From positions 186,001 to 250,000 of the forward strand of contig JBLLNP010000002.1 of assembly GCA_048058975.1 (NCBI GenBank): DNA of 64,000 nt. Reading direction: 5' to 3'. Source of the stretch: RHLJ01 sp048058975. Its GTDB lineage: Bacteria > Bacteroidota > Rhodothermia > Balneolales > Balneolaceae. A program made the position numbers and the translations under genes. This document shows positions 53,421-64,000 of the stretch, piece after piece. Position 1 is the stretch's first letter; every line of letters starts with the position of its first letter. Below the pieces are notes generated by a model. The model made no database searches, had not been told where the DNA came from, and was given only the letters and a program-made list of their open reading frames with translations.

Positions 53421-55198
53421 TACTGCTAGATCAATATCTATATCTTAAAGCAAACAAGCCTGAACGTTTGAGCATTAAAAGACTATTACCGAATTTCAAC
53501 AAAAATCAAAAGCTAGAATATAGGCTATTTGAAATTACACTGGTGCTTACTATATCGGTTTTTATTTTTTGGTGTATTCTTGCGGTAATTCTCGACTATA
53601 CTCTTACAATAAAAATAGTCTACTTCATCGCCCTTAGCTTATACTCTGGTATTTATATTGCGTATAAACTGGGAACCTCGTTTAAAGTAGCTACCGCCAT
53701 TTACTATGGAATGGCCTTGTTTATACTTATTTATAGTTGGCTTCCTGCAGGTGGTATAAGCGGCGCAATAATCCAAATGTTTATTCTAATTTTTGCGTCG
53801 GGCTTAATGGTATTGCCATTAAGGGCATATATAACCTTTATTAGCGCATCTCTTGCCATAGTAATCATCTACGCCATAGCTGAGATTAATATTCCTGGGC
53901 TAGCCGTGCCTTATGCATCTGAGGTTGACAGAGTTCGAGACCTTTCTATTGCTAATATTATCACCTTATGCATTCTAGGTTTTGGCCTCTATATATTTAA
54001 AAGAGCTTATTCAGAGGATCGGTATAAGTTAAAAGTAATTAATCAGGAACTGGAGATAGAAAAAGAAAATGCCCAGTCCGCAGATAAAGCTAAATCGGAT
54101 TTCTTAGCAACTATTAGCCATGAAATGAGAACCCCATTAAATGGTATTGTAGGTATTTCCCAGTTACTAAAAGAAACTAAACTTAGCGAAGACCAGGAGC
54201 AGCTTATTTCAAATCTTACGTATAGCAGCGAATTATTGCACGGTTTGATTAGTGACATTCTGGATATTAGCCTGATCGAAAATGGAAAGCTAGTTATTCA
54301 ATCAAGTGAAATTGAGGTAAAGAAAGAGATATCTAAATTGATCGAGATCGTTAAACCACGCTTAGATCAAAAAGAGAATAAGATTGAGCTGATTGTTAAG
54401 CATGACGATAAGATACCTGAAATATTAATTGGAGATGCACTTCGTTTCCGGCAGGTGATACTTAACCTGTTAAACAACTCGATTAAGTTTACCGACGAAG
54501 GAGTGGTTGAAGTAAGTTCAGAGTTGCTTTTCTCAACCGAAAAATCCGTTAGAGTAAAATTTACCATTAATGATACCGGAAGAGGAATTTCCAAAGAAGG
54601 GCAGGATAAGTTATTCAGTAAGTTTTATAAAGGAAGTGGAGATTCTAATATTGAGGGGACGGGGCTGGGGCTTTCTATTTCAAAAAATCTTATCAATTTA
54701 ATGGGTGGAGAAATTGGGTTTCAATCACAGCAGGGCGTTGGTTCTGCGTTCTACTTTGAACTTCCTTTTGAGCCTTTGTCGGTTAACCCTAACAAACCTG
54801 TTGATCAGGAATTGAAAGAAAAACCACTTACCGATATCAGAATTCTAATAGCAGAGGATGTACGAATTAACCAGATTGTAATTCAAAAAATGCTTGAGAG
54901 CTACGGGCTCACTTCGATTGAAATTGCAAACAATGGAGAAGAAGCGGTAAAGAAAATAAAAGAGAAGTGGTACGATGTAATTTTAATGGATATTCAGATG
55001 CCGGTCATGGATGGACTTGAAGCATCAAGGCTGATTTCCCATCAATTTATAAAACAAAAGAAACCTGTTATTATAGCTATTACTGCAAACGCCATGATTA
55101 CAGACCAGGAAAAGTACGAAGCAGCAGGAATAGACGGATTTCTCAGTAAACCTATAACAAAAGAAGCTCTTAAAGAGACTTTAGGGAAATTTATCTAG
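53408..55198 (+). CDS. hybrid sensor histidine kinase/response regulator
   Basis: The frame gives 596 aa from a GTG at 53408, but that codon lies inside the hflKC terminator; a TTG at 53468 is an alternative start and no ATG occurs before the second membrane helix. Five or six membrane helices (about 40-195) lack a large external loop. The kinase core has 'FLATISHEMRTPLNGIVGIS' (acceptor His, about residue 237), 'RFRQVILNLLNNSIKFT', 'NDTGRGIS' and 'EGTGLGLSISKNL'. The receiver domain (about 475-592) has 'ILIAEDVRINQ', 'YDVILMDIQMPVMDG' (phospho-Asp) and the Lys of 'LSKPI'. No HPt domain or separate regulator is adjacent. Its stop codon directly abuts the convergent AarF-like gene. Confidence 0.9.
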   Translation: MLFVLLLDQYLYLKANKPERLSIKRLLPNFNKNQKLEYRLFEITLVLTISVFIFWCILAVILDYTLTIKIVYFIALSLYSGIYIAYKLGTSFKVATAIYYGMALFILIYSWLPAGGISGAIIQMFILIFASGLMVLPLRAYITFISASLAIVIIYAIAEINIPGLAVPYASEVDRVRDLSIANIITLCILGFGLYIFKRAYSEDRYKLKVINQELEIEKENAQSADKAKSDFLATISHEMRTPLNGIVGISQLLKETKLSEDQEQLISNLTYSSELLHGLISDILDISLIENGKLVIQSSEIEVKKEISKLIEIVKPRLDQKENKIELIVKHDDKIPEILIGDALRFRQVILNLLNNSIKFTDEGVVEVSSELLFSTEKSVRVKFTINDTGRGISKEGQDKLFSKFYKGSGDSNIEGTGLGLSISKNLINLMGGEIGFQSQQGVGSAFYFELPFEPLSVNPNKPVDQELKEKPLTDIRILIAEDVRINQIVIQKMLESYGLTSIEIANNGEEAVKKIKEKWYDVILMDIQMPVMDGLEASRLISHQFIKQKKPVIIAITANAMITDQEKYEAAGIDGFLSKPITKEALKETLGKFI

Positions 55199-56533
55199 TC
55201 AAGCAGGAACAGGTTCCTGAAAGGATTCGAATTCCATATCCAGCAATTCACTAAGTATTTCTTTTGCTCCTGTTGTTTTAATCTGTGCTCCTAGCTTAAT
55301 CAATATACTATACAACCCCGTATGCACTCGGCTTGTGTATAAGAAGTGTTTTGATCCTCTCAACTCATTAGAAAGGGGTGCTTCTTTGGTAAAGTGACGG
55401 ATTTCTGCATCAAACTTTGGATCACTGAAATCAAACACGTCATATTTATAGGGCTTCGAAAACATGATGCCATAGTTACGAGCGAAATTATAGTATTCGG
55501 TTTCTCTGTCTTGTTCTTTGGCATCCGGATTGATTACATCCAACTTAATATATAAGTCACGAATAGCATCCTGATCGTTGGCAAGATGGGTTGGAAGTAG
55601 TTTCAAATAATTAGTGAAGAATTCTTCCGGAAATAGTTTTACACATCCAAAATCAATTACTCCTAGTTCACCCTCATAAGTAAAAAGAAAGTTGCCGGGA
55701 TGAGTATCTGCATGAACATATCCGCCAACTCGGATTTCTTCATGAAAGAAATCCCAAATCAGCTGACCAAAATGATTGCGCTCTTCCTGGCTAGGATTTT
55801 CTTTAAGAAAGTCACCAAGATGTCGTCCTTCCACAAAACTCATGCATAACACTTTTTCGGTAGAATATTCCTGGATCCACTCCGGGATAATGATTTTATC
55901 ACTCCCAAAGCGTTTTCTGAACTGGTCTATTTGAAAACCTTCGTGTTTGTAATCCGTTTCCTCCATCAAAGTATTCTTGATTTCATTGAAATAAGGATCA
56001 ATATCCTGCCCTTTTTTTATGATTCGTTTAGCTAGAGATTTAGCCACTGCCATATCGGAGTTGATCGTCTCCCGAACATTAGGGTATTGGATTTTTACAG
56101 CTACTTTTTTACCGTCTTTCAATTCTGCTCTGTGCACCTGACCAATAGAGGCGGCTGCAAAAGCTTCAGATTCAAACTTTGCAAAGAGTTTTTCCGGGTA
56201 ATCTCCCAATTCTCTTTTAATGATTGTACGAACCAGAGCTTTATTTATAGGAGGTACTGAATATTGTGCCTGACTCATTACCTCAGCGAATTCCTCCGGT
56301 AGAAAGCCCTGATCCATACTCATCCCCTGGGCGATTTTTAAAGCAGTCCCTCTCAGTTTTGTGAATTCCTTAAAAACTTCCTTGGCGTTATTAGTATGAA
56401 ATTCTTTGTCATCGCCATTAGCTACACCAACCTTTTTTCTGATATATCGTTGAGCATAGTTAGTGCCTACTTTAATTCCTGTTTTGGCAATAATTTTACT
56501 CCGCTCAAATTTTGAATATGGAAAATCACTCAT
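55199..56533 (-). CDS. AarF/UbiB/ABC1-type protein kinase-like protein
   Basis: The protein has 444 aa from the ATG ending at 56533, which has GGAGG before it; the open frame extends 36 bp further without a good start. It has the UbiB/ADCK signature 'KLRGTALKIAQGMSMDQGFL' (KxGQ-type motif as KIAQ), 'AAASIGQVHRAELKDGKKVAVKIQYPN' in two adjoining parts (Ala-rich loop and lysine), 'VHADTHPGNFLF' (catalytic loop) and 'GVIDFGCVK' (metal-binding DFG). These atypical kinases support ubiquinone or other isoprenoid-lipid metabolism. The start overlaps the end of the TetR gene by 8 bp, so the two are translated together. Confidence 0.92.
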   Translation of the reverse strand: MSDFPYSKFERSKIIAKTGIKVGTNYAQRYIRKKVGVANGDDKEFHTNNAKEVFKEFTKLRGTALKIAQGMSMDQGFLPEEFAEVMSQAQYSVPPINKALVRTIIKRELGDYPEKLFAKFESEAFAAASIGQVHRAELKDGKKVAVKIQYPNVRETINSDMAVAKSLAKRIIKKGQDIDPYFNEIKNTLMEETDYKHEGFQIDQFRKRFGSDKIIIPEWIQEYSTEKVLCMSFVEGRHLGDFLKENPSQEERNHFGQLIWDFFHEEIRVGGYVHADTHPGNFLFTYEGELGVIDFGCVKLFPEEFFTNYLKLLPTHLANDQDAIRDLYIKLDVINPDAKEQDRETEYYNFARNYGIMFSKPYKYDVFDFSDPKFDAEIRHFTKEAPLSNELRGSKHFLYTSRVHTGLYSILIKLGAQIKTTGAKEILSELLDMEFESFQEPVPA

Positions 56534-57245
56534 TTTCATCCTCCTTTTTTTCTTTATCAGCATTATCACCGAATAAATCAGTCATGCAGTCACCTATAAA
56601 TGGAATATCTTTGCCAAAACCAGTTGAACTAAAAACAAACTTTACAAGATCGAAGGTTTTGTCGAGGGTCTTGTTATACACTGCTTCTTGAAGAAGGGAA
56701 GTTAGCTTGTCTGAAAGTGCCAGTGTTCTCTCTTTATCTTCAGATTTGTCCTTTCGCCAGAAATCGATAAGGAAGAGATATTGACTGGCTAAGAGCGAAT
56801 AAAAATAATCCTTCATGAAAAAACCGGCGCTTACTGCTATTTCTCCATCCGAGGTAAGAAAATCTTTAAACAGAGAAGTTACCTCTTTATGAAGGTCAGA
56901 TTTTGATCCTTCATTAAACACATATTTTACAAAGGTTTCATTTACAAATTTTGAGTTTTCACCCATCATATCAAATATTGTGTAAATGAAATTGGAGATT
57001 TTCTCGCTAAGAGAATACTCTTCAAATCCATCAATCTCCTCGATCATAGCCCAGTATTGATATATAAGTGCTGGATAGTAAAATGAAAGAATGGCCTTTT
57101 TGTTCGAAAACAAGGAATAGATTTCAGTAGCGCTTTTACCGGTAGCATCTACCAAATCTGGAATAGATACCTTTCCATTTTTTTCAAAAAGCTCAACCGC
57201 TTTCCAGGTAATTTCGATTTTGGAATTAATTTGTTCTGCTGTCAT
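56526..57245 (-). CDS. TetR-family-like transcriptional regulator
   Basis: The N-terminal 65 residues of this 239-aa protein resemble a TetR helix-turn-helix: 'KIEITWKAVELFEKNGKVSI' followed by 'DLVDATGKSATEIYSLFSNK', where normal TetR has 'YYHFxxK'. The rest is helical and variable, as in ligand domains, and the C-terminus is highly charged (NADKEKKEDENE). It overlaps and precedes the AarF-like gene, so it probably regulates that gene or itself. A perfect TGTTTGAAACA palindrome lies 72 bp upstream of its start. The ligand is unknown. Confidence 0.78.
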   Translation of the reverse strand: MTAEQINSKIEITWKAVELFEKNGKVSIPDLVDATGKSATEIYSLFSNKKAILSFYYPALIYQYWAMIEEIDGFEEYSLSEKISNFIYTIFDMMGENSKFVNETFVKYVFNEGSKSDLHKEVTSLFKDFLTSDGEIAVSAGFFMKDYFYSLLASQYLFLIDFWRKDKSEDKERTLALSDKLTSLLQEAVYNKTLDKTFDLVKFVFSSTGFGKDIPFIGDCMTDLFGDNADKEKKEDENE

Positions 57246-57298
57246 AATGAATAGTTTCTACGGCAAACAAACCTAATGAAATGGAAGTTCATTCTGTT

Positions 57299-57341
57299 AG
57301 CAATTAAATATGATTTTGTTTGAAACAGTTTGTTAATTGCT
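57299..57341. promoter_or_regulatory. palindromes in the TetR/transporter divergent region
   Basis: A 9-bp perfect inverted repeat, AGCAATTAA (57299-57307) and TTAATTGCT (57333-57341), encloses a perfect 11-bp palindrome TGTTTGAAACA (57317-57327). This is a candidate operator for the TetR-like regulator between the two divergent start codons. Confidence 0.4.
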
Positions 57342-57369
57342 GCAATTTTAAAACATCGACTGTTTACTG

Positions 57370-58110
57370 ATGAATCACAAAAGAGATGCGCTATTTCTTA
57401 CACTTTCGGGTATTTTTCTTACCTCTCTGGTTTTAGGAAATATAATAGGTACCACAAAGTTTGTTACCATTTTTGAAATGGATTTACCCGGATGGCTTCA
57501 GGCTATAACTCCAAAGCTTGTTCGTGATGGTGCTCATTATACGATGAGCGTACCTGCTGGTGTTGTTGCATATCCATTTACTTTTCTGGCTACCGACTTA
57601 ATTTCAGAGTTATTTGGTAGAAAGAAAGCTCAGCTTGTTGTGTGGATCGGTTTTGCAATGAATTTCTTTATGCTCTTTTTGATGTCGGTGAATCACTGGT
57701 TACCAAATTCACTAGGGGTAAGCGGTGGACTCGATTTGTTTGAAGGTGTGTATGAATTTATGGTTGGAAATGTAATTGCCAGTATGATTGCGTACTTGAT
57801 TGCACAAAGTGTGGATGTCCGTTTATTTCACTTTTGGAAAAAAAAGACGAATGGAAAACACCTTTGGTTAAGGAATAACGGATCCACCATGTTCAGCCAG
57901 TTAGTTGACTCAACAGCTATTATTACTATTCTCTATGTTGCAGGTAATTTGGGAGACAACATTAATAGTATCGGTGCGGTAATTATTCTCATTTTGAATT
58001 CCTACTTATTCAAGTTCTTTTTTGCTCTGTTTGATACCCCACTAATGTATTTAGGAGTGAAACTATTTAAAGATTTTGAAGAGGATCCAGAGGTAACTCG
58101 AAGCAATTAA
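57370..58110 (+). CDS. VUT/YhhQ-family queuosine-precursor transporter
   Basis: This 246-aa inner-membrane protein has about six helices. Family features are 'LVLGNIIGTTKFVTIFE' in helix 1, 'SVPAGVVAYPFTFLATDLISELFGRKKA' in two adjoining segments (the diagnostic P-x-T-F-L-x-T-D-x-x-x-E-x-x-G motif), and 'FSQLVDSTAIITILYVAG' in the fourth or fifth helix. YhhQ-type proteins import preQ0/preQ1 for tRNA queuosine. No other queuosine genes are nearby. It is divergent from the TetR gene and precedes the rRNA operon on the same strand. Confidence 0.9.
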   Translation: MNHKRDALFLTLSGIFLTSLVLGNIIGTTKFVTIFEMDLPGWLQAITPKLVRDGAHYTMSVPAGVVAYPFTFLATDLISELFGRKKAQLVVWIGFAMNFFMLFLMSVNHWLPNSLGVSGGLDLFEGVYEFMVGNVIASMIAYLIAQSVDVRLFHFWKKKTNGKHLWLRNNGSTMFSQLVDSTAIITILYVAGNLGDNINSIGAVIILILNSYLFKFFFALFDTPLMYLGVKLFKDFEEDPEVTRSN

Positions 58111-58171
58111 TAGCTTAGAGAATTCAGTAAAAATTTATAGTCGAAAAAGTAAAATTTCTTTCAAATAAAAC

Positions 58172-58203
58172 TTGCTAAGAACCCGATCTTTGCCGTACCT
58201 TTG
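58172..58203 (+). promoter_or_regulatory. rRNA operon promoter, Bacteroidota type
   Basis: TTG at 58172-58174 (-33 element), 21 nt, then TACCTTTG at 58196-58203, a full match to the TAnnTTTG -7 element. AT-rich sequence lies upstream. It is 190 bp ahead of 16S; the leader between them contains the left strand of the 16S processing stem. Confidence 0.7.
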
Positions 58204-58295
58204 TAATCCTTTCGAGGAAATGAAATCGCTGGTTAAAAACAATTGTTTTGATCAGCTTTTTTTATCTCTGAAAGACAAGTTCTATGACATATTGA

Positions 58296-58317
58296 GAAGC
58301 AATAGACAGATTGTTTG
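58296..58317 (+). other. 16S processing stem, 5' strand
   Basis: GAAGCAATAGACAGATTGTTTG pairs along 22 nt with 59975-59996 after 16S, with a single G-U pair, and so loops out the 16S gene for RNase III-type processing. Confidence 0.75.
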
Positions 58318-58392
58318 TGCGAGCGAGAGCTCGGAAATTCTTTTGAATGAGAGTGAGCGCGGGATCGGCTCAAAAGTTATATATAAATATTA

Positions 58393-59927
<1,535 letters not shown>

Positions 59928-59974
59928 AAGGAGAGCGGATTACTTTGGTAATCGACGAACCTGCGCAAGCTCGT

Positions 59975-59996
59975 CAAACAATCTGTTTATTGCTTC
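59975..59996 (+). other. 16S processing stem, 3' strand
   Basis: Complement of 58296-58317 over 22 nt. Confidence 0.75.
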
Positions 59997-60061
59997 TTTT
60001 TATACAGCGGGCAGAGCCCCGTCGGAAGGCGGCCAGGCTGCCTGTGCGAGATGCCCAAGCG

Positions 60062-60135
<74 letters not shown>

Positions 60136-60145
60136 CAAGGTGTTT

Positions 60146-60219
60146 GGGGCTATAGCTCAGCTGGCTAGAGCACCTGCTTTGCAAGCAGGGGGTCCGGGGT
60201 TCGAATCCCCGTAGCTCCA
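60146..60219 (+). tRNA. tRNA-Ala (TGC)
   Basis: 74-nt cloverleaf: acceptor GGGGCTA/TAGCTCC, anticodon stem CCTGC/GCAGG with loop TTTGCAA (anticodon TGC at 60180-60182), and T arm CGGGG-TTCGAAT-CCCCG. CCA is not encoded. It follows tRNA-Ile after 10 bp. Confidence 0.97.
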
Positions 60220-60565
60220 CAGAAATTTTTGATTTAATGAATGAGGTAAGTAGTTGAGAGGATGGAATATCCCGAGGCTTGCCACGATGAATGTTTTAGG
60301 TTTGAGGGATTGGATATGTAAGTATCCATGAAGGCTAACCGTAACAGCTTGCCCGTGCTACGGGCAGTTCTTTGACATGGTGAAGAAGTAACAATGTAAA
60401 ATAAAGGTCTAATACTGCAAAGTATTAAACTCAGTGTTGCGTGTGGATCAGCGATGATCTGCAGGTAATACGCCAAGGTATCTGGATGCGGTTCGTCCCA
60501 CATCCAGACCACAATAGAACCAAAAAGCTAGGTTTGTACGCCGCGCGAGCGGGTCGTGCAAGCCA
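60220..60565 (+). other. tRNA-Ala to 23S spacer with processing-stem left strand
   Basis: No gene is seen in these 346 bases. AGTTCTTTGACATGG (60366-60380) is exactly complementary to 63527-63541 beyond 23S, and nearby GTAACAATGTAAA and its counterpart extend the pairing. AGCCATATA just ahead of the mature 5' end pairs with TATATGGCT after 23S. The box AGTTCTTTGACA is a boxA-like antitermination sequence. Confidence 0.7.
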
Positions 60566-63452
<2,887 letters not shown>

Positions 63453-63526
63453 TTGCACCGCCTTACCGCGGGGCAAGACCAGCACACAAAGTTCTACAAA
63501 CAACTCCTTTACTTTACAACTTCTTC

Positions 63527-63541
63527 CCATGTCAAAGAACT
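63527..63541 (+). other. 23S processing stem, 3' strand
   Basis: CCATGTCAAAGAACT, an exact 15-nt complement of 60366-60380. Confidence 0.75.
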
Positions 63542-63564
63542 CCATTTTATTGAAGACTTTAGAT

Positions 63565-63672
63565 TGAGGTGGCTATTGCGCAGGGGCCCCACCCGTTCCC
63601 ATCCCGAACACGGACGTTAAGCCCTGCAGCGCCGATGGTACTGCTTTGCGGTAGAGTAGGTCGCCGCCTCTT
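63565..63672 (+). rRNA. rrf: 5S ribosomal RNA
   Basis: About 108 nt. Helix I pairs GAGGTGGC with the closing GTCGCCGCCTC. The core CCCATCCCGAACACGG and CGCCGATGGTACTGC are standard 5S landmarks. It is the last rRNA of the operon, 112 bp after 23S. Confidence 0.94.
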
Positions 63673-63684
63673 CTTTCTTTCCAC

Positions 63685-63718
63685 GCCCTGTTCAGCCCCG
63701 CTGATCAGGGCTTTTTTT
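63685..63718 (+). terminator. terminator of the rRNA operon
   Basis: GCCCTG (63685-63690) and CAGGGC (63706-63711) form a stem, with an inner TCAG/CTGA pair, followed by seven T residues. Confidence 0.85.
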
Positions 63719-63793
63719 ATTTACATGATATAAACACTATTAAATTGATATGTCGTATATTGATACATTAAAGTGTTCATTAAAACATAAGGC

Positions 63794-64000
63794 ATGTTTG
63801 ATTTCGAATTGTTTCTAAAAGAGTACAAGGCAAAACTTTCTGAAATTTTTTCTTCAACCAAAGGGGTTAATGAAGAAGCATTAGAAAGAGGAATTTCTGA
63901 AATCTCTTTAACAAAGATACTAGATACAACTCCCTTAGCTGCTTTTATCCCATCTGAGTATGGAGGCTTTGGTGGTAATACTGCCGAAGCTTTATCAATG
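63794..64000 (+). CDS. acyl-CoA dehydrogenase-like protein, 3'-truncated by the window edge
   Basis: Sixty-nine codons are visible from the ATG at 63794, starting MFDFELFLKEYKAKLSEIF, and the frame is open to the window end. The segment 'LAAFIPSEYGGFGGNTAEAL' matches the N-terminal 'xxxxPxEYGGxGG' motif of acyl-CoA dehydrogenases, flavoenzymes that desaturate acyl-CoA. Most of the protein lies beyond the window, so the family call rests on this motif alone. It has its own position after the rRNA terminator. Confidence 0.6.
   Translation, partial: MFDFELFLKEYKAKLSEIFSSTKGVNEEALERGISEISLTKILDTTPLAAFIPSEYGGFGGNTAEALSM

Noticed and set aside
57246..57369. preQ1 riboswitch upstream of the YhhQ-like transporter
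   Set aside because: No recognisable preQ1 aptamer sequence; only palindromes were found.

Overview
The window looks like a chromosomal segment of a Balneolota-type bacterium (Bacteroidota/Rhodothermota relative). The evidence is a moderate-to-low GC content, a complete 16S-tRNA-Ile-tRNA-Ala-23S-5S operon with a Bacteroidota-style promoter (TTG, 21 nt, TACCTTTG), large FtsX-type permeases ending in 'NPVxSLKSE', and an acidic-tailed L25. The phylum call is my inference from sequence style; I could not run a 16S search.

Layout. 1-12.9 kb is mostly housekeeping: L25 (5'-truncated), peptidyl-tRNA hydrolase, a K+-dependent-type membrane pyrophosphatase, an unknown 209-aa protein, a ferrous-iron operon (two FeoA, FeoB, a small Cys-rich membrane protein), a BspA/DUF285-type lipoprotein, a secreted TolB-propeller/amidohydrolase fusion, and overlapping pyrF-rnhA. 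13.0-45.6 kb is a 32.6-kb block, all on the minus strand, of two ABC ATPases, one HlyD/MacA-like adaptor and twelve paralogous ~800-aa duplicated MacB/FtsX permeases, one of them frameshifted. 45.9-48.6 kb carries, divergently, an NtrC-family sigma-54 response regulator and its histidine kinase. 48.8-58.1 kb holds a membrane SpoIIE-type phosphatase, an HflK/HflC pair, a hybrid histidine kinase, an AarF/UbiB-like kinase with a TetR regulator, and a YhhQ-family transporter. 58.2-63.7 kb is the rRNA operon, followed by the start of an acyl-CoA dehydrogenase-like gene.

How the genes fit together. The permease block divides into four transcription units. Each is preceded by the same control module, read directly from the sequence: two tandem 16-bp dyads (TGTnCn-N4-CGnACA type) with centres exactly 21 bp apart, then exactly 53 bp, then a sigma-54 -24/-12 element (TGGyAC..-N4-TTGR), then a short leader to the first start codon. 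The fourth module lies in the divergent region in front of the NtrC-family regulator, which has its own sigma-54-like element facing the other way. The simplest reading is that this kinase/regulator pair controls the whole adaptor-ATPase-permease array, and itself, through sigma-54. This regulon is the most interesting system in the window. What the array transports is not visible from sequence.
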